Of a stretch of 5,765 nt of DNA, positions 1 to 5,765 are shown piece after piece. Origin of the DNA: Sphingobacteriia bacterium (GTDB taxonomy: Bacteria > Bacteroidota > Bacteroidia > UBA7662). The stretch covers positions 1 to 5,765 of the forward strand of contig RFPG01000092.1 of NCBI GenBank assembly GCA_009926245.1. Reading direction: 5' to 3'. The position numbers were made by a program, and so were the translations under genes. The notes under the pieces are model-generated. The model was not told where the DNA came from, made no database searches, and saw only the letters and a list, made by a program, of their open reading frames with translations. Position 1 is the first letter of the stretch. Every line of letters starts with the position of its first letter.

Positions 1-914
1 TACAAAATCCAGGGCATCAAGGCCATGACCAAAAGGTAGAGGGCGGTGGGTTTGAGGAAGGCATCGTAGGCGGCGGGTTCGCGGACCTGCCAAATTCGAC
101 GCAAGAGGCTGGAATAGGCAAGGGTCATCAGCGCCCAGCCCCAGGTCAGGGGTACGGAACGGGGAAAGGCGTAGAGCAAGAGGCCCAATAACCCGACGCC
201 CAAGAGGGCGCTGTGCCAGAGGCGACCGCCCCTATCGCCGAGGCGGACGGCCAGGGTGATTTTGTTGTTTTGGGCATCTTCTTCTCGGTCCCGCAGGTTG
301 TTGAGGTTGAGGACGGAGGCGGCCAAGAGTCCGGTACCCAGGGCCGGTCCCCAATCAGCGGTGGTGAGGGTCACGCCGTGCAGGGCCCAGATGCCGGCGT
401 AGGCCACCGGTCCAAAGAAGAGGATGACGGCGACCTCACCGAGTCCCCGGTAACCGTAGGGGCGACGGCCCACGGTGTAGCGGACCGCGGCGGCCACCGC
501 GAGGAGTCCCAATCCCAGCCACAAAGCATAGATCTTGGGAGTGCCCTGGAGGTGGCGCAGCAAGGTCAGACCGCTGGCCAGGGCGGCGGCGGCGGCGGCT
601 AGGATGGCCCATCGCATGCTTTGGGGGCTGATTTGGCCCGAGGCGACCATGCGGGCCGGGCCGATTCGGTTCCGGTCGGCCCCGCTCAGGGCATCGCCGT
701 AGTCGTTGGCCAGGTTCGACAGGATCTGTAGCAGAAAAGCGGTCAGCAAGGCCAGGCCCACGATCTCGAACTGCACTTTGCCCTGTAGGGCCAGGAGGCC
801 GGCCGGCAAGAGGATCGCCGCGGCCGCCAAAGGCAGGGTGCGTAGGCGGAGGGCGTTCAGCCAAGCACGCGGTGAAGCCGGTGTAGAAGGAACCTTTGGG
901 AAGGGGTCGGACAT
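1..914 (-). CDS. menA: 1,4-dihydroxy-2-naphthoate polyprenyltransferase (MenA), 3' end at window edge
   Basis: Integral inner-membrane UbiA-superfamily enzyme that joins a polyprenyl chain to 1,4-dihydroxy-2-naphthoate, giving demethylmenaquinone in menaquinone synthesis. Translating the minus strand from ATG at 914 gives 304 open codons. The first Asp-rich prenyl-diphosphate/Mg site is at residues 67-81 (NLANDYGDALSGADR) and the second at 203-213 (NLNNLRDREED), followed by KITLAVRLG, the MenA form of this motif. A conserved loop YTVGRRPYGYRGLGE lies at 146-160. Hydrophobic Ala/Leu-rich membrane segments are spread throughout. The visible length is already that of a typical MenA (about 300 residues), and the next codon begins with TA at the window edge, so a TAA or TAG stop there is plausible. 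No Shine-Dalgarno is visible before the ATG. GC is about 65 percent by hand count of sampled lines, higher than the genes to the right. The family call is firm; only the last residue or stop is unseen. Confidence 0.93.
   Translation of the reverse strand, partial: MSDPFPKVPSTPASPRAWLNALRLRTLPLAAAAILLPAGLLALQGKVQFEIVGLALLTAFLLQILSNLANDYGDALSGADRNRIGPARMVASGQISPQSMRWAILAAAAAALASGLTLLRHLQGTPKIYALWLGLGLLAVAAAVRYTVGRRPYGYRGLGEVAVILFFGPVAYAGIWALHGVTLTTADWGPALGTGLLAASVLNLNNLRDREEDAQNNKITLAVRLGDRGGRLWHSALLGVGLLGLLLYAFPRSVPLTWGWALMTLAYSSLLRRIWQVREPAAYDAFLKPTALYLLVMALMPWIL
582..599. repeat. (GGC)6 trinucleotide run inside menA
   Basis: Six perfect GGC units on the plus strand read as six consecutive GCC alanine codons (residues 106-111) in a MenA transmembrane segment. 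The run is in frame with the gene, so gain or loss of a unit would change only the alanine count. It is probably ordinary codon bias in an Ala-rich helix. Confidence 0.6.
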
Positions 915-940
915 GGGGTTGGAGTTTGCATCTTCGTGCC

Positions 941-1483
941 GTGAATGTAGTATCGGTCGCGTCGGTAAGTAAAAGTCTTGGCGAAAGGGTTTTGTTTAGC
1001 CAATTGTCCTTTGGATTAAACCAAGGTCAAAAATTAGGATTGCTGGGCCGGAACGGCTGCGGCAAAACCACTCTTCTTCGAATGATTGCTGGTTTGGATC
1101 GTCCCGATGACGGGGAAATCCGGATCAACAAACAAATCCGGACGGCCTACCTGGAACAGGACCCCTTGTTAGGGGCCACGGGCCCGGTGATGGATGCGAT
1201 TTTGCATAACGACCGCCCCCAGAGCCGTTGGCTACGGGAATACTACGACTTAAGTGACCGGGATCACCTGAGCGATGACGAGGTGGAGCGCATGAACCGC
1301 CTTCACCAAGTGATGGAAGAGCAGGGCCTTTGGACCTACCAGCGGGATTTTAATCGTTTGTTAGGCGAATTGGAAATTCCGGACCTGCGCCAGGACATGT
1401 CCACCCTTTCGGGGGGTCAGCGGAAGCGGGTTGCCTTGGCCGCTATGATGGTCGCCGAAGCCGATTTGATTTTGTTGGACGAA
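941..1483 (+). pseudogene. ABC-F family ATPase (Uup-like), N-terminal fragment of the chimera
   Basis: ABC-F proteins are soluble tandem-ATPase proteins that act on ribosomes or nucleic acid, not transporters. Here only 181 residues of an expected roughly 600-650 remain. Visible in order: Walker A GRNGCGKTT at 36-44, Q-loop YLEQDP at 70-75 (Gln73), an ABC-F-type helical insert of charged residues at about 85-145, the signature LSGGQRKR at 156-163, and Walker B LILLDE at 176-181 with catalytic Glu181. The expected continuation after Walker B (PTNHLD, then H-switch, interdomain linker, second ATPase domain) is missing and replaced by receptor sequence. The gene lies head to head with menA, with only 26 bp between the starts. 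GGAG at 921-924 is too far from the GTG (16 bases) to be a convincing ribosome site. ABC-F membership is well supported; the exact subgroup (Uup or another) cannot be fixed from this fragment. Confidence 0.85.
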
Positions 1484-3331
1484 GCGGTGGTCTACAACGC
1501 CTCCCACCTCTTTGGTTTTTTTTCGGTTTTTAACGCCGATGCCTTGGCCAACAGTCAGTTGATCAAAGGGGGTATGCCGGCCGAATACGGAGGGCGTATA
1601 TCATCCGTTTTGGACCTTACGATGCGGGAAGGGAACAACCAAAAACATGTTACGCAGGGTGGCCTTGGTTTGATCGCCTCCCGTTTTACCACCGAAGGAC
1701 CTCTGAAGAGGGGCAAGGCCTCCTACATTCTTTCGGGCCGTCGGACGTATCTGGATGTTTTGGTGGACCCCTTGATTCCCAAAGATGCGCCCGCCAAAGG
1801 TTCGGGTTATTTTTTTTACGACCTCAATGCCAAGATCAACTGGCAACCAAGTCCCAAAGACCGCCTCTATGCCTCGGCCTACTTTGGTAAAGATGTTTTT
1901 GACTTTAACAACCGCGAGAACGGTTTCCGCTTTAGCATACCCTGGGGCAATTCGACGGCCACCCTGCGTTGGAACCGCATTCTGAGCCCCCGGCTTTTTG
2001 CCAATCACTCGTTGGTTTACAGCGACTTTGAATTTGGGACTCGCTTTACCCAGAACGATTTCACGATTAACCTCAATTCGGGGGTCCGCAATCTCACCTT
2101 CAAACAGGATTTGGATTACCAATTGGCGACCGGTCATCGCCTCAAATTTGGAAGTCAACTTATAAGGCATTGGTTTTTGCCCAGCGTGGTGGAGGGTAGG
2201 GCCGGTGATTTTGATATCGCAACCAACAATATCCGTCGTCTGAATGCCGTCGAATGGTCGGCCTATCTCCGGGATGAATGGGACATCAGCGACCGTTGGC
2301 AGGTCAATGCCGGTCTACGTTTTGCTGTTTTTCAACAATACGGTCCTTACAGCTACGAACGATACACCGACGCCACCTTGGTGACTCGTTTGGACAGCGT
2401 GGGCTTTGGCCCCGGCGAGAAGGTTGTACGCTACCCGGCCTGGGAGCCCCGACTCAACCTTCGTTATCTGGTGGATAAGCAATCTTCCATCAAAATTGGT
2501 ATCACCCGCAATCTTCAGTTCATCCATCTAGCGTCTTCTTCCGGTACCTCCTTGCCGGCGGATTTATGGATTCCTAGCACCCTCAAAGTCAGGCCCCAAA
2601 TTGGCATTCAATATGCCGCCGGTTATTTCCGAAACTTTCTTGATAACACCTACGAAACCTCGGTGGAAGTTTATTTCAAAGACCTTCAAAACCAAATCGA
2701 TTTCCGCGAAGGAGCCGTGAATGGCTTCAATCCCTTGATCGAAAACGATTTAGTCTTTGGCAGGGGAGAGGCCTACGGAATGGAATTTTTTGTCAAGAAA
2801 AACCGTGGGAAATTGAGCGGCTGGGTGGGGTATACCTTGTCATGGACCAACCGCTTTTTTGATGATATCATGAAGGGAAAACCCTACCCATACAAATTTG
2901 ACCGCAGGCACGATTTGTCGGTGGTGGGCACCTGGGTCCAGAGCCCGCGTTGGAAGTTTTCGGGGACCTTTGTTTATTCTACAGGTAACGCCTATACCTT
3001 ACCTGAATCGAGGTATTTCTTTGAAGGTCAAATCATTGACCAGATAGGTGAACGCAACAGTTTTCGATTACCGCACTACCACCGTTTGGACTTTTCGGCC
3101 GTTTACACACCGAATCAAGAAAGGGCAGGCGATGCGGCAAAGGGGGGAGGACGCCGTCGATACAAAGGGGAATGGGTCTTTGCGGTTTACAATGTGTACA
3201 GTCGATTAAATCCCTTTTTCATTTACCTGGATAACGAAGGTTCCTTGCAACAGGGCACCCTTCAGATTCAGGCCAAGAAAGTTTCCTTGTTCCCGATCAT
3301 CCCTTCTGTCACATGGAATTTCAAATTCTAA
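941..3331 (+). CDS. Chimeric frame: ABC-F ATPase N-terminus joined in frame to N-truncated TonB-dependent receptor
   Basis: One open frame of 796 codons, from GTG 941 to TAA 3329-3331, encodes two unrelated proteins. Residues 1-181 are the first half of an ABC-F (Uup-like) cytoplasmic ATPase. Residues 182-796 are an outer-membrane TonB-dependent receptor without signal peptide or N-terminal domains. The GTG start is chosen because MNVVSVASVSKSLGERVLF aligns with the usual ABC-F beginning. The frame stays open upstream to a TTG at 896, but that stretch runs antisense over the menA start and has no family similarity. The seam is at LILLDE (1466-1483), which is both the ABC-F Walker B and a conserved peptide of the receptor plug. 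As written, the product has half an ATPase site, no export signal and a barrel that could not reach the outer membrane, so it is unlikely to work as either protein. An assembly chimera or a deletion is more likely than a functional fusion. The two parts are described separately below. Confidence 0.85.
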   Translation: MNVVSVASVSKSLGERVLFSQLSFGLNQGQKLGLLGRNGCGKTTLLRMIAGLDRPDDGEIRINKQIRTAYLEQDPLLGATGPVMDAILHNDRPQSRWLREYYDLSDRDHLSDDEVERMNRLHQVMEEQGLWTYQRDFNRLLGELEIPDLRQDMSTLSGGQRKRVALAAMMVAEADLILLDEAVVYNASHLFGFFSVFNADALANSQLIKGGMPAEYGGRISSVLDLTMREGNNQKHVTQGGLGLIASRFTTEGPLKRGKASYILSGRRTYLDVLVDPLIPKDAPAKGSGYFFYDLNAKINWQPSPKDRLYASAYFGKDVFDFNNRENGFRFSIPWGNSTATLRWNRILSPRLFANHSLVYSDFEFGTRFTQNDFTINLNSGVRNLTFKQDLDYQLATGHRLKFGSQLIRHWFLPSVVEGRAGDFDIATNNIRRLNAVEWSAYLRDEWDISDRWQVNAGLRFAVFQQYGPYSYERYTDATLVTRLDSVGFGPGEKVVRYPAWEPRLNLRYLVDKQSSIKIGITRNLQFIHLASSSGTSLPADLWIPSTLKVRPQIGIQYAAGYFRNFLDNTYETSVEVYFKDLQNQIDFREGAVNGFNPLIENDLVFGRGEAYGMEFFVKKNRGKLSGWVGYTLSWTNRFFDDIMKGKPYPYKFDRRHDLSVVGTWVQSPRWKFSGTFVYSTGNAYTLPESRYFFEGQIIDQIGERNSFRLPHYHRLDFSAVYTPNQERAGDAAKGGGRRRYKGEWVFAVYNVYSRLNPFFIYLDNEGSLQQGTLQIQAKKVSLFPIIPSVTWNFKF
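1466..3331 (+). pseudogene. TonB-dependent outer-membrane receptor, N-terminally truncated part of the chimera
   Basis: About 620 residues of a Bacteroidota TonB-dependent receptor, which takes a bound substrate across the outer membrane using TonB/ExbBD energy. It begins inside the plug: LILLDEAVVYNASHLFGFFS, then VFNADALANSQLIKGGMPAEYGGRISSVLDL, the conserved plug end leading into the barrel. Alternating-hydrophobic beta-strand sequence with long loops follows, and the protein ends in TWNFKF, with the terminal Phe typical of outer-membrane barrels. Family members of this type usually have about 780-820 residues: signal peptide, carboxypeptidase-regulatory-like domain, TonB box and first half of the plug. 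All of these are absent, and what is missing is exactly the part before LILLDE. Two T8 runs (1516-1523 and 1810-1817) lie in the frame without disrupting it. GC is lower than in menA, around 46 percent on sampled lines. The substrate cannot be inferred. The downstream DUF4249 gene overlaps its stop by one base. Confidence 0.9.
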
Positions 3332-3333
3332 TG
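3329..3333 (+). promoter_or_regulatory. TAATG stop/start overlap between receptor and DUF4249 gene
   Basis: The receptor stop TAA (3329-3331) shares its last A with the ATG (3331-3333) of the lipoprotein gene. Such overlaps usually allow a terminating ribosome to restart on the next gene. This supports one operon and decides the DUF4249 start. Confidence 0.6.
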
Positions 3334-4302
3334 AATCGCATTCAAAGCACGGTTGGGCGAACGATCCTCCTTGTCATTCTGGCGTTGGCGGGCACAAGCT
3401 GCGAGCGGAATATCGACCTCAATTTGCCGCCCCCCCAACCGCATTTGGTGGTGTACGGGGTGGTGGAACCGGACTCGCTCATCAAGGTCAGTATCAGTCG
3501 AAATTCAGCCTACTTTGACCCGGTCGATCTCAACGCCGTTCTCAACTTGTTGGATTATTCGGCGACCATTACGGTGCAATCCACCGATTCCCTGGGACAG
3601 ACCGAGTTGGATACGCTGAAGCCACTGCTCTTTCCGGCCCTGCCGATTCTCCAATACTGGACGGTTTTTAATTACCAAGGTACCAAAATCAGGGGGAGGC
3701 ACAACCGGACCTATCGGATTCACGTCCTGCATCCAGATCATGAAATCGTGGGTGAAACCAAGGTACCGGCACCGTCGCGGATCGACAGCCTTTGGGTAAG
3801 GTCGAGGGCCTTTTTGCAAAAACAAGCCAATCCCTCCAGCCAGCCTACCGCCAGGGACAGCCAATTGGTTCAGCTTTTTTATCGATACCGGGACCCGCAA
3901 GCACCCGGTGACCATGTTCGGGTTTTCAGTCGGATCCAAAACGAGGAGCAGTGGTCCACGGCCTTCAATTCGGTTTACGATGACCAATTCTTCAATGGCC
4001 AATCCTTGGATTTTGTGTTACCAAGAGGCAAGGAAGCCTATTTGTTCAACGATTCAACCACCTTTGATGAGTTTGGCTTGTTCAGGGCAGGGGATAGCAT
4101 CCAAATCAAATGGGCATCGATTGACCGAACCAATTTTCTTTTTTGGAGCGGATTGGCCCAAGCAACCGGCGGGAGCGGGGGACCTTTTGGAGCCCAACCG
4201 GTGGTCACCACCAACCTGCGTGCACTTCGCGGCCGGGTCTTGGGGTTGTGGGCCGGCTACGGGTCGGTTCATTACAGCTTCAAGGTGCCGGAACGGCCTT
4301 GA
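3331..4302 (+). CDS. DUF4249-family lipoprotein, partner of the TonB-dependent receptor
   Basis: Predicted 323-residue lipoprotein of the DUF4249 type, found in Bacteroidota next to TonB-dependent receptors. Its molecular role is not established; by position it is probably a surface or periplasmic accessory of the receptor. From ATG 3331 the N-terminus has Asn-Arg, then a hydrophobic stretch TILLVILALAGTSC ending at Cys24, a plausible though not perfect lipobox, then the acidic/polar ERNIDLNLPPP. Family features seen: the HLVVYGVVEPDSLIKVSISR strand near the N-terminus, an NRTYRIHVLHPDHEIVGETK segment followed by VPAPSRIDSLWV, and a C-terminal GGPFGAQPVVTTNLRALRGR then VLGLWAGYGS. ATG 3331 is preferred over the in-frame ATG 3313 because it forms a TAATG overlap with the receptor stop and puts the signal peptide at the start. 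This overlap suggests translational coupling, so if the receptor is really broken, expression of this gene could suffer. Confidence 0.85.
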   Translation: MNRIQSTVGRTILLVILALAGTSCERNIDLNLPPPQPHLVVYGVVEPDSLIKVSISRNSAYFDPVDLNAVLNLLDYSATITVQSTDSLGQTELDTLKPLLFPALPILQYWTVFNYQGTKIRGRHNRTYRIHVLHPDHEIVGETKVPAPSRIDSLWVRSRAFLQKQANPSSQPTARDSQLVQLFYRYRDPQAPGDHVRVFSRIQNEEQWSTAFNSVYDDQFFNGQSLDFVLPRGKEAYLFNDSTTFDEFGLFRAGDSIQIKWASIDRTNFLFWSGLAQATGGSGGPFGAQPVVTTNLRALRGRVLGLWAGYGSVHYSFKVPERP

Positions 4303-4356
4303 ACCGGTCAGCACATCGGGGTCTTTCGCGCTTTTCACTTGTAGTTTTGTCCCCCT

Positions 4357-5286
4357 ATGGAACATCATGCTTGTCTCATCATTGGTTCCGGTCCTGCCGG
4401 ATACACTGCTGCTATCTACGCCGCTCGCGCTGGCTTAAAGCCGGTCTTGTACCAGGGTCTTCAGCCCGGAGGTCAATTGACGATCACAACGGATGTTGAG
4501 AACTATCCTGGCTATCCCAACGGCATCATGGGTCCCCAAATGATGGAGGATTTTCGCCAACAGGCCCAACGCATGGGTACCGATATCCGTTACGGAATTG
4601 TGACCGAAGCCCAACTCGATACCCATCCCAAGACCATCAAGGTGGATGATCAGCATACCCTCAGCGCAGATGCGGTTATTATTTCCACCGGGGCCTCGGC
4701 CAAATGGCTGGGTTTGCCTTCAGAACAACGTCTGAACGGCCACGGGGTTTCGGCCTGCGCCGTTTGCGATGGTTTCTTCTTTCGAGGACAGGATGTGGCG
4801 GTCGTCGGAGGAGGGGATACCGCCGCGGAGGAAGCCACCTATTTGGCCAAACTTTGCAAGACCGTGCATCTCATCGTCCGTCGGGACGAGTTAAGGGCTT
4901 CCAAAGCCATGCAGGAAAGGGTTTTTCGAACCCCCAATCTCGTGGTGCATTGGAACAGCAGCACCGACGAAATCCTGGGCAAGGATCAAGTGGAAGGCGT
5001 CCGATTGCGAAACAATTTGGACGGCACGCTTAGCGAAATCCCTATCCAAGGTTTTTTTGTGGCGATTGGCCACAGCCCCAATACGTCCTTGTTCAAGGGT
5101 CAATTGGACTTGGACGAAACAGGTTACATCCGAACGGTGCCAGGAACATCTCGAACCAATTTGGAAGGGGTTTTTGCGGCCGGTGATGCCCAAGACAAGA
5201 TGTATCGCCAAGCGGTCACCGCCGCCGGTTCCGGATGCATGGCGGCCTTGGACGCCGAACGATGGCTAGCGGCCCGGGAAGTTTAG
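4357..5286 (+). CDS. trxB: Thioredoxin-disulfide reductase (NADPH)
   Basis: Cytoplasmic homodimeric flavoenzyme that passes electrons from NADPH via FAD and a redox disulfide to thioredoxin. It is 309 residues long, normal for low-molecular-weight bacterial TrxB. Motifs in order: FAD dinucleotide fold GSGPAG at 10-15; PGGQLTITTDVENYPG beginning near 37; redox-active CAVCDG with Cys134 and Cys137; NADPH fold GGGDTAAEE at 151-159; RRDELR at 175-180, the basic motif that selects NADPH over NADH; and the second FAD site GVFAAGD at 271-277. The ATG start gives MEHHACLIIGSGPAG, the normal spacing to the FAD motif. It follows the DUF4249 gene by 54 bp on the same strand, so it could be co-transcribed or have its own promoter. 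No Shine-Dalgarno is visible. Its 3' end overlaps the convergent oxidoreductase by 4 bp. All key residues are present, so it is probably functional. Confidence 0.97.
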   Translation: MEHHACLIIGSGPAGYTAAIYAARAGLKPVLYQGLQPGGQLTITTDVENYPGYPNGIMGPQMMEDFRQQAQRMGTDIRYGIVTEAQLDTHPKTIKVDDQHTLSADAVIISTGASAKWLGLPSEQRLNGHGVSACAVCDGFFFRGQDVAVVGGGDTAAEEATYLAKLCKTVHLIVRRDELRASKAMQERVFRTPNLVVHWNSSTDEILGKDQVEGVRLRNNLDGTLSEIPIQGFFVAIGHSPNTSLFKGQLDLDETGYIRTVPGTSRTNLEGVFAAGDAQDKMYRQAVTAAGSGCMAALDAERWLAAREV

Positions 5287-5765
5287 GGAAGCAACCCGGC
5301 TTTTTGGGGGTCAACGTTGCCAGGGGCCAAGGCCCAACGGGCCACCCGCCGTCCCATTTCAGGACCCAAGGCCATTCCCATGCCATTCATACCGGCAACC
5401 AACCAGCGATGCGTCCCCAAGGCTTGAAGGTGGGGAACCCCTGAGGGGGTAAAGCCCATGGTACCACTCCAGGCCTGTTCCCAAACCAAGTCTTCGGATT
5501 TCAAACCCAAAACCTGGATGGCGTAATCGGTCAGATGCTGGGTAATGGCTGGATTCTCGGCCCAACGATCGGTCTGTTCGCCTTGAAAATCCAGGTTGCG
5601 GGCACCTCCCAATAGAAGGCGATCGTTCCCTATGTTGCGGTAATAGAGGTAACCCGCATCCCCGTGAAAATTACCTTTGAGCCGTTCCGGAATCCCGCCG
5701 GGTAGGGGCGCCGATACCAAAACTTGGCCCCGCTGGGGGATGACCTGCGGTGCAGGAAGGAGGAC
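5283..5765 (-). CDS. FAD-dependent oxidoreductase, DAO family, C-terminal 160 residues (5' end beyond window)
   Basis: C-terminal part of a D-amino-acid-oxidase-like flavoprotein (family of glycine oxidase, sarcosine oxidase and DadA), which oxidises C-N or similar bonds with FAD. The substrate cannot be told from this part. The frame is open from the window edge (5765) to TAA at 5285-5283, giving 160 residues. Seen features: VIPQRGQVLVSAPLP near the left of the fragment (the conserved P.RGQVL strand), then GYLYYRNIGNDRLLLGGARN (substrate-domain strand with the LLGG.R turn), an EQAWSGTMGFTPSGVP stretch, and the C-terminal FAD loop HRWLVAGMNGMGMALGPEMG. An apparent TTG start at 5720 is internal, since conserved family sequence continues upstream of it. 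Whole proteins of this kind are about 370 residues, so the FAD-binding N-terminal fold lies outside. It is convergent with trxB, and the stops overlap. Confidence 0.85.
   Translation of the reverse strand, partial: VLLPAPQVIPQRGQVLVSAPLPGGIPERLKGNFHGDAGYLYYRNIGNDRLLLGGARNLDFQGEQTDRWAENPAITQHLTDYAIQVLGLKSEDLVWEQAWSGTMGFTPSGVPHLQALGTHRWLVAGMNGMGMALGPEMGRRVARWALAPGNVDPQKAGLLP

Noticed and set aside
213..602. Plus-strand open frame opposite menA
   Set aside because: Low-complexity Gly/Gln-rich translation with no recognisable motif; it comes from the GC-rich antisense of menA.
436..864. Minus-strand open frame of 142 codons rich in Pro, Arg and Gly
   Set aside because: It is the wrong frame of menA. 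The correct frame shows both Asp-rich motifs and membrane helices.
896..940. In-frame upstream TTG start for the chimera, adding 15 residues
   Set aside because: The added peptide lies antisense over the menA start and matches no ABC-F N-terminus. GTG 941 gives the expected family beginning.
1516..1817. Two T8 runs as sites of programmed or erroneous frameshift
   Set aside because: The frame continues with good receptor similarity through both runs, so no shift is needed.
1601..2170. Minus-strand open frame of 189 codons opposite the receptor
   Set aside because: No motif, and it lies entirely opposite conserved receptor sequence; an antisense shadow.
3505..4002. Minus-strand open frame of 165 codons opposite the DUF4249 gene
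   Set aside because: No family features; the plus strand has a lipoprotein signal and DUF4249 motifs.
4342..4349. TAGTTTTG before trxB, matching the Bacteroidota -7 consensus TAnnTTTG
   Set aside because: No convincing -33 TTTG 19-21 bases upstream, and the site is only 7 bases from the ATG, which would give a nearly leaderless mRNA. Too weak to call.
4280..4356. Possible terminator hairpin between the DUF4249 gene and trxB
   Set aside because: Only short GC palindromes (such as ACCGGT) with no stable stem followed by a T run; the gap is 54 bp.

Overview
The window looks like a piece of a Bacteroidota (Bacteroidetes) chromosome or metagenomic contig. The evidence is a TonB-dependent receptor of the Bacteroidota plug type, followed directly by a DUF4249-type lipoprotein gene. 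There is also a menaquinone-pathway MenA, a TrxB of the Bacteroidota type, and little sign of Shine-Dalgarno sequences before the starts. No RNA gene, CRISPR array, insertion sequence or phage gene was found. Coding density is close to 100 percent.

Layout from left to right. (1) Positions 1-914, minus strand: menA, a multi-membrane-spanning DHNA prenyltransferase, complete at its N-terminus and cut by the window edge at or within a codon or two of its end. (2) Positions 941-3331, plus strand: one uninterrupted reading frame of 796 codons made of two unrelated proteins. Residues 1-181 are the first ATPase domain of an ABC-F (Uup-like) protein as far as its Walker B motif. From residue 182 on it is a TonB-dependent receptor that lacks its signal peptide, N-terminal domain and first part of the plug. 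The switch falls on a peptide, LILLDE, that both families carry naturally. (3) Positions 3331-4302, plus: a DUF4249 lipoprotein that overlaps the receptor stop by one base, the usual receptor partner. (4) Positions 4357-5286, plus: trxB, complete and with all catalytic motifs. (5) Positions 5283-5765, minus: the C-terminal 160 residues of a DAO-family FAD-dependent oxidoreductase, convergent with trxB and overlapping it by 4 bp.

Functionally, the receptor and DUF4249 pair would form an outer-membrane uptake unit, TrxB serves cytoplasmic thiol redox balance, and MenA makes the lipid quinone precursor. The genes do not form one pathway. The main point of interest is the ABC-F/receptor chimera. 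It is most simply explained by a collapse (assembly error, or a real deletion) across a short stretch of shared sequence, not by a new functional fusion. The sequence alone cannot tell these apart.
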